Part shown: positions 24,252 through 36,233 of the stretch, one piece after another
How the letters are laid out: every line of letters starts with the position of its first letter
Position numbering within the stretch: the first letter of the stretch is position 1
Origin: Gentiana macrophylla
Taxonomy: Eukaryota; Streptophyta; Magnoliopsida; Gentianales; Gentianaceae
Direction of reading: 5' to 3'
NCBI GenBank assembly: GCA_026214975.1
Contig: CM047817.1
Span: 56,912,246 to 56,976,245 of the forward strand
Length of the DNA: 64,000 nt
Program-made: the position numbers and the translations under genes
The notes under the pieces: generated by a model
Databases searched by the model: none
The model's input: only the letters and a program-made list of their open reading frames with translations
What the model was told of the DNA's origin: nothing

Positions 24252-24341
24252 GCACAGCACTATACATTGGTTTAAGTAGGCAGGGCTACTGTTCGATTAA
24301 GTCATTTGGTATGAGGGGAGGTCTAGAATATGAAATTGTAC
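23447..24341 (-). promoter_or_regulatory. Upstream region of the CCT gene
   Basis: No gene is visible here. It holds A/T-rich 5' leader sequence, a TATA-like element on the minus strand (TATTTAAG, about 23723-23731), and a G-box hexamer CACGTG at 23839-23844 about 400 bp upstream of the ATG. G-boxes bind bZIP and bHLH factors and are frequent in light- and ABA-responsive promoters. The exact transcription start cannot be read from sequence alone. Beyond 23890 lie A/T-rich sequence and the (TA)n tract. Confidence 0.4.
24187..24245. repeat. (TA)n microsatellite, about 29 units
   Basis: An uninterrupted TA dinucleotide run of 59 bases between the CCT gene promoter region and the LTR at 24342. 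Confidence 0.97.
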
Positions 24342-24999
24342 TGATACGGTCGGGCATATCACAAACATGTTTGATTAGTTTTAACGGTGGTTATCAGGCA
24401 AAAGTGAGCTATTTATGTGGTGATTGAGCGGTGGTGCTCAAGAACAAGATGAAGGAAATATGAAAATATGAAGAACATTCAAGCTGTCGACAAATTGAAA
24501 GTGGTTGTCTGTGTTTTTTATTAATCCGATCTCATTTTCACGGTACAAATGCCGCTATTTATAAGGACTTAGAGTTGGCGGTTACAAAAGGCAGCAATTA
24601 AGGCGTAATTAAATGTGATTAACGCATATTTAACTATGTGTTGAACGTGGCCTTTTGTTTGGGCGAGCTGGCATAGTAACTGATGTGGGCTCTTAGCCTT
24701 GTAACTGTCGTGCATGTCCATTTGCCTAGTCAAGCGGGCTTGGTCCGAGCTGGGGGTGAGCAGGTCGGCCCTCGGTGCTTTGTGTCGCCCTGTAAGCGGC
24801 ATGTTGAAGGCTTTTTTTATCGACGCTCGTTGCCTAGCCAGTGATGAATATCGTAAAGAAATGAGGCAAGCTGGATTATGCCTTGCCCGGTCCGGATTAT
24901 GAAGGTGCGGGCTGATTGGGCTAAGGACCCTATTTGTTATTGGGCCTACGTACATGCCCAATGTGAATCTAGGGGATCTTTTCCGGGCTTAGCGTATCA
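24342..24999 (-). mobile_element. 3' LTR of a gypsy-type (probably Tat-like) element, minus strand
   Basis: On the minus strand it starts TGATACGCTAAGCCCG and ends GCCCGACCGTATCA, so the ends share an inverted TGATACG. A minus-strand TATA box (TTATAAATAG, about 24553-24562) sits about 440 bp in. A G-rich polypurine tract (AGTTGGGGGCCAT, 25000-25012 on the minus strand) lies just outside the U3 end, marking a 3' LTR. The flanking five bases differ (TGTAC versus ATGGC), as expected when one side is internal sequence. No primer-binding site follows the U5 end. Confidence 0.62.
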
Positions 25000-25607
25000 A
25001 TGGCCCCCAACTCCTTGATCTCTTCATTGTACAAATGAAAGTCATATAGTAAGGTTGTAGGCGACTTGGTTTACCGTTTTCTGGATGACTAGATGGAGCG
25101 ACATGCTAAGTTAGCGTAAGGCTCGTGCCCGTAGTCAAAGTGCCGTGCTGAGGAGCGACCGGTCTTAACAGCATTTATGGCTCGAAAGCGACTTGCTGAG
25201 AGGTGCCGTGCTGTGAAGCTACCAGGCTTTTTTGTTATGCTCAGAATCGTTTAGCCATATGGTCCGTGCCGAAGCGAACGGTCTTGCATTTGTCGACCTA
25301 GATGGCATGCGGGCTGTTCGGCTATAAAGCGAACTAGTATAGTTGGCCTTGCACAAATTCCACTTTTTGGAGTCGTGACGAGGTGAGTTTCAATAATCAT
25401 CCGTATTAGGCGAGTTGTGCAGCGTTGCCTCAACATTAGGTCTGGCACAACTCTCGGGGTCTGACATAGCCATTAGGAATTGAAAGATGCGTCTTCTAAT
25501 GGGGTTGTGTGTTTCGATAACAGCAGCCATAATGATTTTGAATTTTGATACGACACAGCCGTTATGATTTTGAATTTCGAAGCGACGCGGATGTTTGTCT
25601 AAGCTAC

Positions 25608-25616
25608 TATATAAAG
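25608..25616 (+). promoter_or_regulatory. TATA box of the oppositely oriented unit
   Basis: TATATAAAG followed by GGAGGACCTCC and a leader free of long ORFs. It lies on the plus strand, opposite to the adjacent LTR. Confidence 0.5.
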
Positions 25617-26121
25617 GGAGGACCTCCAACACTTGAACACTTTTTGCAAACCTCATTATTCTCATGAATGAAATCCGGCAGGTTGTTAGAAGATTCTAAC
25701 GAGTGAAAGAATTTTCCTGCAAGGTTTCACTGTGTTTTCGGCTTTGTGAAAATGTTTTCTGCAAAGTTTTAGAGCAATATCCAAGTTTCTTCCCGATTTC
25801 TTCAAGTGTATAAGGTAAATCTCTTAAAACTGCTTCAATTTTGCTTTGATTTTATCTCATATCATATTTTGATTTCCATGAATGCCTCTCTACCTTGATT
25901 TCTGAGTTTTTGCGAAGAACACCATGAGTTTTGTCCCCGGTGGGATAACAACATTCATACTTCTCTAGATCCGGATAAATAAACGTGTGATTTAGCCCTT
26001 GAAAGCATGAATGTGCTCGATTCTCTTGATTTCTGTTTGAATAAACGTGTCAAACATTTCTTGAGTGCCTGTTTAGGGTAGATTTTCCCTTTTTCCTTTG
26101 TTGTGTCGAAGAAGAATTTCG

Positions 26122-26242
26122 ATGCCTGACGGTGTGATTAGTTTTGTCTCCGGCGCTTCTTTAGCCCTTCCAATAGATTTATGGTTAGGGTTCCGACCCA
26201 CAATAACTGTGAAGGAGGGGCGAGGTGTCGAGATGGACATAT
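26122..26242 (+). pseudogene. Unidentified ORF, N-terminal fragment cut by a copia LTR
   Basis: ATG at 26122 opens about 40 codons (MPDGVISFVSGASLALPIDL, then WLGFRPTITVKEGRGVEMD) that run without a stop into the LTR at 26243. I do not recognise the protein. An earlier ATG at 25924 encodes only MSFVPGGITTFILL and then stops; both share an SFV.G pattern, suggesting a small duplication. It could be the start of an additional retroelement ORF. Confidence 0.3.
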
Positions 26243-26947
26243 TGTTGAAATAGTGTCCTAAACACAATCGGGTTGGACCGGATCCGACCGGGTCGGATCA
26301 TTTGTACTTTTTCTTTATGATTATACATATATAATAAATGACTTTTCAGTTGTCATATTATTTTTCTTTTAAAGAACAAGTTATGAATTGTTATATGATA
26401 ACGTCCTTAGTATTAAATTATGATAGGGAAACCATGATAGGCGATTATGGTCGATGAGATCTCTAATCACTTTAATAAGTTTGATACTTAAATGTCTCTA
26501 GGCTTATGTACTATTAAACAGGGCATTGATAGTACAAACAGCCTAGCACGTATTATATGTCTTCTGTCTTTGAGGGCAGGGATAGATCTCGTCTATCGAA
26601 GTGTAGAGACACTTGGATTATATGTGGACGTGTATTAGAGAATGCATACGTTAGACTGACCCACTTACACTGTTAAGTGTCACACTATGTGACGGTTGTG
26701 TAATTATCCTAAGACTGGAATCTACATGGCATCATGGTGTGGATTGTCATACTTTGACACTATTGAGGTTTTCCCTAGCCACGGGGCGATCATACGGTAG
26801 TGATTGGGTGTGACACTGAAGCATGCGGAGTATACATGTTTTGTCGTCCGGGAATCCCGTACCCTATTAGTAGGAGTGAATATTCGAAAGGGCCTTCTTA
26901 TAAAGAATATCTAGCTCTCAAGAATCTTTACAAAGTGGGAGTAAATG

Positions 26948-27257
26948 TGAAGAGAGTTTGAGAAAGTTATAATACTTGAGTAAACTTCAACTTAGTTTAT
27001 TCATCATAAAAGAGTGAGTATAAATAGGTACAAGTAAGTGAGAAAGGTCCTAGTAGAGTATAAGCTAGGAGAGAGGAATTAATTACTAGAGTCGGCTAGT
27101 ATTAATTGCTAGAGTTGTCTATTACCTAATAAGACAAAATAGAGTTACTTTCTGACTTTATGACATATTAATTGTTTATACAATACAATTAATATGTCTT
27201 ACAATTAATATGTCTCACAATTAATATGTTACACTAATGTAATGTAATATTTCCACA
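26948..27257 (-). repeat. 3' LTR of the 4.9-kb copia element
   Basis: In plus orientation it runs TGAAGAGAGTTTG ... ATATTTCCACA and is the left partner of 31527-31836. It contains short repeated ACAATTAATATGTC words near its right end. Confidence 0.95.
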
Positions 27258-27264
27258 CACCCCC

Positions 27265-28725
27265 TCAAACTGGGTTGTATATGTCAATACAGCCAAGTTT
27301 GCTACTCTCAATCACTTGAACATAAGCGGTGGAATTGCCTTGGTGAGAATACAAGCATTTTGGCTCTTGAGGAACATACTGAAGTTGGATGATCTTGGCA
27401 TCAATCTTCTCTTTAAGGAAATGTCTGTCAATATCCACATGTTTGGTTTTATCATGATGGACTGGATCCTCTGCCATGCATAAAGCAGAATTATTGTCAC
27501 AGTAGAGTATGACAGGTTGCTGAGGGGTCTGCTGAAGGTGAGTAAGGACCTTTTTCAGCCATAATGCTTCACAAATGCCCAAAACCAATTGCCTCGAGTT
27601 CACCTTCAAGATCGCTTCTTAGAGAGACAGTGAGGTTGTTTCTTGCTTCTCCAAGTGACAATATTACCCATACATATGAGCAATAGCCTGTGGTGGATCT
27701 TCTATCTATGTGGCAACCAAACCCGGATCAAGATCGGTATAGACCTTCACCGATCCGCAAGAGACTTAGTGAAGTGTAGGCCCCTGCCAGAGTGGACTTC
27801 AAGTATATGAGTATTACGTAGAGCTGACATCCCAATGGTGCTCGGTAGGCAATGCATTAATTGGTGACAAGGCTAACTCCATATGCAATATCAGGTCTTG
27901 TATGAGAGAGATAGATAAGTTTCCTACAAGTCTCGATATTGCTCCTTTCTTACAAACAACATTACCATGTACCGGTGGATTACCTGGGGTCTACCTGGAG
28001 ATCTGAGAGGGTTTGCATCCTAGCATGCGAGTTTCCTTCAGTGAGTCCAAAGACATACTTCTCTGTGAGACTCGAGATAGCATGGTCACATTTTCGGCTA
28101 TTTCCATGCCAAGGAAGTACTTGAGATATCCCAGATCTTTAACTTGAAACACTTTTGCCAGAAGGGTCTTCAATTGTTGGATCTCAGCAGGGTCTTCAAT
28201 TGTTGGTTATTTTGATAAACATGGTATGATCTGAGTTGTATTGATGATATCCAGCAGCTTTAACCACAGTAGTGAGTTTGCCAAACCAGGCTCGAGGGGA
28301 CTGATTCAGGCCATATAGGGATTTCCTCAGTTTGAAAACTTTCCCTTGATGTGAGTGTGGCCAAAACCAGGAGGTACATTCATATAAACTTCCTCAGTAA
28401 GGTCACCATTTAGGAAAGCATTCTTGCTATCCAATTGGTGGAGAGGCTAGTCAAGTTGGACATCAAGTGAGATCAGTACCCTGACAGTGTTTAGCTTTGC
28501 CACAGGTGCAAAGGTCTCTTTGTAGTCAATCCCATATGTTTGTGTGAATCCCCTTGCAACCAGTCTAGCTTTGTATTTGTCAATAGTACCATCAACATTG
28601 TACTTGATAGTGAACAGCCATTTGCAGCTGACTGTCTTCTTTTCGTGTGGAAGAGTGGTAAGGTCCCAAGTATGGTTGTCAGGAGGAGAGCGATCATTTC
28701 GAGTTTGACATGGCTGACCTTCCAC
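27265..28725 (-). pseudogene. Copia RT and RNase H remnant of the 4.9-kb element
   Basis: RT start is at 28447-28725 ([40 protein letters not shown]). A middle piece at 27991-28173 includes LKYFLGMEIAEN. RNase H is at 27265-27609 (YCDNNSALCMAEDPVHHDKT, KHVDIDRHFLKEKI). The pieces lie in different frames with stops between, and the segment holding the catalytic YVDD box is not in an open frame. These domains would reverse-transcribe element RNA and remove the RNA strand. Confidence 0.88.
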
Positions 28726-28896
28726 TTATCATGTTGGAGAGCTTCCTGTATATTCTTAGGAATGGAGTGGGAATCCAAGTCCTGTGTAAACATAGTAAAA
28801 GAAGGTGACAAGTGTTCATAAGACACATAAGTATGAATAGAGTGATTAGTACATGATCTCTTTCCCTTTCGGACAGCAATGGGTCTGTCATCACTA

Positions 28897-30362
28897 TCAG
28901 TGGAATGAGTAGGTCGATGAGGCTCGGGAGAGCGCCGAGGTTCGATGGGTTCGATGAGTGTTGTTGGGTTCAGTGGGCTCAGTAGGTTGCTGAGGTTCAG
29001 TGGGTTCAGTAGGCTGCTGAGTATCAGGAGTCTGCTGAGGAGTTGGTTGAGGGATTGGAGTGAGCTCAATTTCAATAAGGTTGCCATCTGTGACTGTCTC
29101 AGTAGGTTTGCTGTAGTAAGGGGTTTTTTCAAAGAATTTTACATCCATAGAATTGTAAAATATTTTGTTAGTGGGAGAGTAACACTTGTAACCCTTTCTA
29201 TCTTTGGCATAGCCTAGGAAGATGCATTTATGAGCTTTGGGATCAAGTTTGCTTCTGTGTTGGGCATGAATATAGACAAACACAGTACATCCAAAGATCT
29301 TTGGAGGCAAGTCAGCAATAAGATGAGGACAGGAATGGCTTGTCAGCAAGGTATGAATGGGAGTCTTGAATCCTAACACTCTGCTGGGTAACCTGTTGAT
29401 CAGGTATGTGGCAGTTAGTTTAGCTTCACCCCACATATATTTAGGCACATGTGTGGTGAACATGACTAATCTAGCCATCTCCAGTAAGTGCCTGTTCTTT
29501 CTCTCAGCAACCCCATTTTGCTGAGGTGTCTCTACACAGCTACTGGTGTGAACAATTCCCTTATCATTCAGGAAGGTGCTGAGGTTGGACTCATAGTATT
29601 CCAGGGCATTATCTGTTTTTAAGATCTTAATCTTAGTGTCAAATTGAGTGGATACCATGTTATAGAATTCTTGGAAGATGGTTCCAACTTGATTTATCTT
29701 TCATCGAAAGCTTGACCATGTGATCCTGGTGTGGTCATCTATGAAGGTGACAAACCACCTCTTTCCTGTTATACTTTTAACTCTTGAGGGTCCCAGACAT
29801 CACTATGAATCAAAGTGAAAGGTGTGGAAGGTAATTAAGGTATTTTAGTATACACAGATTTAGTAAGTTTAGCAAACTGACAAGTATTACATTGAAGGTC
29901 ACTGAGGTTACATCCTTTAAACAATTCAGGAATTAAAGACTTTAAATAACCAAAACTCGGATGACCTAGCCTATAATGCCATAACATGATATTGTCTAAG
30001 GTTTTGTTGCAGGCTGCTGAGGCAGTGTCAGTCTTCAATCTTATGTCTTCAGCAGGGTTGACCATAAACAGTCATGAGCAGGCTTTAGCTCTCCCAATCA
30101 CTTCCTGTGAAGAAAGATCCTGGAAAATACACTGATTGTCATTAAACAAGACTGTCCAATTTAGGTCTTTAATGAATCTACTGACAGATATAAGGTTACA
30201 GTCTAATTTAGGAACAAATAGGACATCTTGAAGGTATATCTTATCAGTAAGTTTAACATTTCCAAAACCTTGTGCACATGAGATAGATCCATCAGCAATC
30301 CTAATATTGTGGGTTTGATGATAGGGCCTAAACTGAGATATGAGACTCTTGTTACCAGTCAT
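28897..30362 (-). pseudogene. Copia protease/integrase remnant of the 4.9-kb element
   Basis: The frame 30072-30362 is the region after the protease (LDCNLISVSRFIKDLNWTVL). Frame 29835-30065 holds the zinc-binding part of integrase (HYRLGHPSFGYLKSL, CNTCQFAK). Frame 28897-29658 has the catalytic middle (KTDNALEYYESNLSTFL, PQQNGVAERKNRHLLEMARL) including the final glutamate, then a Pro/Thr-rich tail (QPTEPTEPQQ repeats). The stretch with the first catalytic aspartate (about 29660-29830) is broken by stops. Confidence 0.85.
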
Positions 30363-31447
30363 ATGGGATGAAGCCCCAGAATCAACAATCCAAGTATCAT
30401 TACTGATAGGTGAGTGGAATATACCTGTTTTAGCATGAGTAGCTGTGTCAGTGATAGAACTAACTTCCTTTTGTTAAGAAATGAAGGCTTTGAAAGCATC
30501 AAACTGAGCATCCAACATGGTATCTTTGTTCCCTTCTTCACTGACATGCCTGCCCTGACTCTCCCAGGTTGGTTTGGAGGGTTTAAAGGAATTAGGCTTA
30601 CCATGTAGTTTCCAGCAAGTGTCCTTGGTATGATTTGTGCGTTTGCAGTGGTCACAGAACAACTTTCATGTCTTCTCAGTAGGGTTCCTGTAAGTCTCAG
30701 TAACCTCAGCAGGCTTCCCGACCACCAACATTCTTTGAGCTATCGCAGAGGGTGATCAGTGAGGTTTCTTTTGCAAGATTACTTTTTTCTCCTGCTTTCC
30801 TCATGTTTGACTTCAGCAAACACAGATTTGAGGTTGGGGAGAGGTTTAGTAGCCAGAACTCTACCTCTAACATCATCAAGGGATGAGTTCAGTCATGTAA
30901 GGAACTTGAATACCCTCTTTTTCTCAATGATATTCTTGTATAAGGCAGCATCCTCTACATCCTTCCATGGGTGAATTTCCAACATATCTAGGTGTTGACA
31001 TGCCTTAGATAGTTGGTTGAAGTACTGAGTTACAGACATATCTCCTTGCTTGCAATTTTTGATTTGAGCTTCAAGTTCATAGACCTCAGATGTATTGTCC
31101 TTTTTGAGTCTGAGTCTCGGCATTGACCCGGATCTCTTTGCGATATCATACATCATGAAGTTCTCACTGATCTCTTTTGTCATTGACCTCTTGAGGATGG
31201 TCATGACTTGGTTATTTTCTGTATCCCATGCTTCAAACTTGGGGTCAGTTTCAGGAGGGGCATGTTTGGAGCCAGACAAGTATCCCATCTTGCTCTGGCC
31301 TGAGATATACATTTTCATAGATCTTGACCACAGCAGGTAGTTGTTGTCGTCAAGTCTGTGATTTGTAAATGAAAGGTTTTCAGTGACTGAGGTCTCTTTG
31401 AGGCATTGGGACTCTCTGAGGTGAGAAGCTTCAAATAATGAAGACAT
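30359..31447 (-). pseudogene. Copia gag remnant of the 4.9-kb element
   Basis: The ATG at 31447 starts a 184-residue frame with the copia gag pattern (FTNHRLDDNNYLLWSRSMKM, then QGDMSVTQYFNQLSKACQHL). A shift separates it from the frame at 30474-30662, which encodes an intact CX2CX4HX4C knuckle (CDHCKRTNHTKDTC). Gag forms the virus-like particle and binds RNA. At least one frameshift lies between about 30660 and 30890. Confidence 0.88.
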
Positions 31448-31514
31448 TCTTGATAAGAGATGAGAGGTTACAGCAGGTTAAGTAGATTTTTGCAATGGAT
31501 TTCAGGAGTTTAAG

Positions 31515-31526
31515 GCTCCGATACGA
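31515..31526 (-). other. Primer-binding site of the 4.9-kb copia element
   Basis: The minus strand reads TCGTATCGGAGC directly inside the 5' LTR, close to the TGGTATCAGAGC site complementary to initiator methionine tRNA. Confidence 0.8.
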
Positions 31527-31836
31527 TGAAGAGAGTTTGAGAAAGTAATAATAATTGAGTAAACTTCAACTTAGTTTATTCATCATAAAAGAGTGAGTAT
31601 AAATAGGTACAAGTAAGTGAGAAAGGTCCTAGTAGAGTATAAGCTAGGAGAGAGCAATTAATTACTTGAGTCGGCTAGTATTAATTGCTAGAGTTGTCAA
31701 TTACCTAATAAGACAAAACAAAGTTACTTTATGACTTTATGACATATTAATTATTTATACAATACAATGAATATGTCTTACAATTAATTTGTCTCACAAT
31801 TAATATGTTACACTAATGTAATGTAATATTTCCACA
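31527..31836 (-). repeat. 5' LTR of the 4.9-kb copia element
   Basis: The partner of 26948-27257, also 310 bp, bounded TGAAGAG ... TTCCACA in plus orientation and followed by the second AAATG target copy. Confidence 0.95.
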
Positions 31837-33823
31837 AAATGTGTTATTCCGAGGGAGCATGATATCCAGATTAAGATACGGTCGTTGATGTTCGACCCTT
31901 GACGTACGACTGTATGGATATTATTACAGCGATATGATTCTATTTGCACGGTAACTGTTTCACATGAAAGGTAGTAGTCATTGCATTTGACTCTTTCGAT
32001 GGTTGTGGGTCACGGTGTGTTGCTAGACGCTATCCCTTGATCGTTAGGTATGAAGGGCATTTTCATAATTTGCACTTTGTGCCTACGGCCAACATATTCG
32101 GAAGCCTATCGAGTCACACACATAAGAACATCTAGCCATATTAAAATGCAGTTTATAGTGACAACCAAATAAGGAAAGTTTTATCTTGACTATAAAGTGT
32201 TTTAGTGATAAATTAATATGGAGGTATTTATTTATTATGAATAAATTAAAGACAAGATATTAATTATGTTGATTAATTAAATATACATATGGTATATATA
32301 TGTGTGTCAAATTATTTGTGTATATTGATACACATGTATTTTGCAAATTAATTAATAATAGCATTATATCAATTAAAGAATATTTCGGATGCCAAAACAT
32401 TGGTATATGGGGCGCCACTTTCAATGTGTATAAGATACACTTGGATTGTGCAATTAATTAATAAGATTACCATAATATTAATATTGGATATTAATTGATT
32501 TATGAAAATGGATTTATTGTAATAAAATAAAGATAGTCAATATTAGATATTGACAATATCTTGGAAATATTTAATACTAGTAGGAAACCCGTGCGATGCA
32601 CGGAGAATGTTATATTTAAAAAGTAAACATCGAATGAAAATAATATGTTATGAAACCCGTGCAATGCACGGAAAAATGTAAAAAACTAATATGAGTAGTA
32701 AGTTTAAAAAAAGGAAACATAAGTAAACACTTATTCCCGTGGCACACAATTGCTTCTTCATCATTTGTGTAAAAAAAAGGAAACATGCAAAATATGCAAA
32801 ATATGTATGGATAAAATTTGTCAAACCCGTGTTTGTGTAAGATAATCTCTGCTCAAAGAATTTAAAAACCCGTGTTTGACAAATCCATAGCCTTCTTCAT
32901 TGCACGGCCTTCTGTGGTTATTCTACTTCTGTCAAAGGAGCATATGATGGTCGTACACTCATCGATGTGTATGACGATTATTTTGGATATTATAATACTG
33001 TAAGAGCTGCAGGGAAACATAAAAACATAGACAAACAATGGTTTGTTAGAAAAAAATTATCCGACAAACATGATAAAAAGCAAGTAAATAGCTAGAGATA
33101 CTTAAGTTGGAGGGGCTGATAAAAAGCTCAAAATCCAAGCTAAAAAAAGCTCATTATCTGAGCTGATAAAAACTCATAATCAAGCTAATAATAGTGTTAT
33201 CGGTGTGCATACGGATCCAGTAAGGTATCGGCCTGTTCTGCCTCTGCTTCTTCGCCATCTTCTTCTTGATCATGAAACTCTTGTGAGACGGCATTTCGAT
33301 CTTGCAAGTTCCGGCTTGCGGTGGTGTGGCTTTCTGATCTGGTGGAGAAGGCAGAAATGACTAAGATTAAGTAGCGTGTCATAACCAAGTAATGCAAATA
33401 ATAAATTTTATATCGATACATGTATGCTATAAACTAAAAAGAGTATAAAAGCAAAAAATACATATGCTCTTCAACCCATACCTCAGTATTTTCACACACT
33501 ACTTGTTGAATCTTCCATTACTTGTGTTATTTGAGACAACCTGTATGAATGTCCGTTTAAAATATTCAATTTATCCAAGGCTTTATAACATAAAAGAAAT
33601 TGCAGCACTATTTACTTGCCAAATAATGAACGCATGAGATCAGCTTGATGGCAAAAGAAAATTAGCTTGTAAAATCCAACGGTTTTTTAGCAAGGTACGT
33701 GATGTATCGTCAAATATTCAATATGATTCCACAAGATCTAGTTTCGTTCAAGTAACGGATTCTAGCCAACTGAAAGGATCTTCTGATCAAAGGCATGGGT
33801 TCACCTCCGTGTAAAACCATATA

Positions 33824-34074
33824 CTCCCTCCGTCTCATAATATAAGGCCTTTTGGCCATTTCACATAGTTTAAGAAAACATAATGAATGAGTTGTTTTTT
33901 TTAATATTTCAATGCAAAATATTGTATTGTTTTTTGGGACTAGCTAATAATATTACATTGTTTAGTGTGAAAATAAAAACAATGCATTTAATATTGTATT
34001 GTTTTGTGAGAAGGACTTATATTTTAGGACATTATTAAAAAGCCAAAAAGACTTATATTACGGGACGGAGGGAG
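33824..34074. mobile_element. Stowaway-type MITE
   Basis: 251 bp with terminal inverted repeats CTCCCTCCGTCTCATAATAT and CTCCCTCCGTCCCGTAATAT, flanked by TA on both sides (33822-33823 and 34075-34076). These ends are diagnostic of Stowaway elements mobilised by mariner-like transposases. It has no coding capacity. Confidence 0.95.
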
Positions 34075-36233
34075 TACAATTTTCTGTGAGCTATAAAAAA
34101 TAGGATGGTACTAATGAACATTAGCAAGGAAATATCATAAGAAAACAAAAACTATGCATTACACATTTAGTCTTTACATGATCTGTAGCTTATTTCACTT
34201 CGTCATAGAAATTATTTCAGATTGAAATTGTACAATAAATATTCACAATGTTTACCCACTTTGCAGAGGTACAACGTCAATGTAATAAAACAATTTGATG
34301 TGAAAGTATTTTCACATCGATAATGTTTCATGGGATACTGCATTTCAAAGGCAAGGCATTTTAACTCTTGAAAAATGTTATATCTACAATGAAATTGACA
34401 CAACACATCTTACACTATTGATAATGATGGGACATAATCTATCAATAAGTCCTACACCATAATCAATAGTGTAAGATATGCTATGTCTTTTTGTTGTGGA
34501 CACATCATTATTACTCTTCAACTAAAAACAAAACCGCATATTGCAGAGCATATGTAATAGAACACAAATTTAACCACTACTTCAACTGTGAAAAAAAAAT
34601 TTAAAAAAAAATAAACAAAAAATACCATTGTTGAGGTGTGTAGCAGCGATGACTCACAACTTCATATCACTCTGGGAAAAAATCCACAAACTGAAAAAAT
34701 ATGAGATACATCAAATTTCATTACGTAACTATAGTCAAACAGACAAAAGATGAAAAACATCAAAAGATCAAAATTGCATAACATGATCTTAAAAATCATT
34801 TAAACAACAAAACCTAGATCAATTACAATAACACACACAAAAAAGAAATTGTAATAACATTGAGAAGTCACAACCCAATAATGCATCAATGCACATGCTC
34901 AAAGGAAAGAAGTACTATAGAAATCAATGGACAGAAAAGAAGTTTGTGAACTCATCTGGGTGATTAGGTACCATAAGTTACCTTTTCATTTAATAAAAAA
35001 AGGTATAGTGTATTTGTATATTCATAGCAAATTAATGAGATTTCAGGTATATGCAAATATGCTATGAGAATAGATTTAATATTCAATATCAACACGGGTG
35101 ATTAGGTACCATATACCTGATGAAGCAAAAGCATATGATTGTATAAAATCTTATTCATTCATTTGTAGGAGGGAGGCTATGCGTAGTAAATATTAGCGGA
35201 AAGTTAACAAACAAAAAGAAATAAGCAAAATCTGTTAGGAATATATGTCCGCCAATGACTTCTAACTTATAATACTTGGAAAAAAAACACATGGCTGGAG
35301 AAAGAGTTATAAATCAACAAATAACTAACAAAATCAATTAAATGTTCGACCTAATGCTCCCCTCAGAATCAGAACCTATTCAATGCTCAAACTAATCGTA
35401 TACTAACCTCCAATACTTGATTAATGCAACCACCCTGAATACTTGATCATTGAGCTGCTACATTTGTTCATGAATCAGCCTTTACGAAGTTCAAATACCG
35501 GCACTGGACTCTCGCATCCTATTGCCTGAATACTTAGATGGAAAGATTTCTTAGAATCGACAACCCTGACTCTGAACCCATGAACGGAGCAGTACAAAAT
35601 CTGAACAAAACAAAAGTTGTAGACATTAATAGTAATATATAAAATAAATAGTCACTGTTGCATTTTATCTGAGATATGAAGGCAGAGACTTTGCCATGGT
35701 TATGATCTCCTTCAATTCATGAGATAAAGTAGATAAAGCGTTCAACTTGAATCAGAAATTTACATAATTTAAATAGTACCTGGCCACCGAAGAAATAAAC
35801 GTGTTAAGGAATGTTGTAGGTCAACGACTTCCCCGGAAGAATGCGATGCACATACTATTTTGAAGGAGTATTTATAGAAGCGTCGACCGATTTCCCAAGG
35901 TAAGCTCCTAGAAAAGAGAGAAAGCCCGTTCTTTAGTTGACATTCATAACTAAAACAGACAAATGAAGACAATACGGGGACTGATAAACCAAGAATGTCT
36001 GCGTATGAAATGCGTCGGGTAATGAACATAATAAGATTTGGTTGTAAATAAGACACTGGCATTCAATTTTCAAATATATGTGCCAAAAGTCTGTTGTTTT
36101 AAAGTAAAATCTTCACTTCAACACATACAATAGTCCATAATAAGTCAACTTACTTGGAAATGAAACATCAGTAATCAGACACCTAAAAAGAGTTGCACCA
36201 CATATCCACGTTCCGAAGAGAAGACTATAAGCA

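Larger units (their letters stand above)
25000..26242 (+). other. Oppositely oriented transcription unit next to the 3' LTR, truncated
   Basis: This should be the 3' internal region of the minus-strand element whose LTR is 24342-24999, but its signals point the other way. There are subrepeats of about 62 bp near 25140, 25203 and 25263 (GTGCCGTGCTG-like), a duplicated block near 25530-25590 (ATGATTTTGAATTT), and a plus-strand TATA box at 25608-25616. A CT-rich leader follows, with a possible donor (AAGGTAAAT, GT at 25815) and acceptor (TTTCTGAG, about 25906). An ORF starts at 26122. Tat-lineage elements are known to carry extra antisense ORFs between pol and the 3' LTR, which would explain this layout. 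The copia LTR at 26243 cuts it. Confidence 0.4.
26948..31836 (-). mobile_element. Complete copia element, minus strand, TSD AAATG
   Basis: A 4889-bp element with two 310-bp LTRs (26948-27257 and 31527-31836) differing at about 11 sites by my count. Perfect 5-bp duplications AAATG flank it (26943-26947 and 31837-31841). On the minus strand a primer-binding site (TCGTATCGGAGC, 31515-31526) follows the 5' LTR, and a polypurine tract (TTTGAGGGGGTG) precedes the 3' LTR. The order gag, integrase, RT, RNase H is copia. Size and short LTRs suit an Ale/Retrofit-like lineage, which is tentative. Frameshifts and stops make it non-autonomous. Confidence 0.95.

Noticed and set aside
24342..24999. Solo LTR interpretation
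   Set aside because: The five bases on the two sides differ and a polypurine tract adjoins the U3 end, so a 3' LTR with internal sequence to the right fits better.
28491..29132. 213-codon minus-strand ORF rich in Leu/Ser
   Set aside because: Its residues come from the Pro/Thr repeat tail of copia integrase and the start of RT in another frame.
34403..34480. Short inverted repeat ATCTTACACTATTGAT / ATCAATAGTGTAAGAT
   Set aside because: A 16-bp stem without flanking duplication; too little to call a separate element inside the Helitron-like region.
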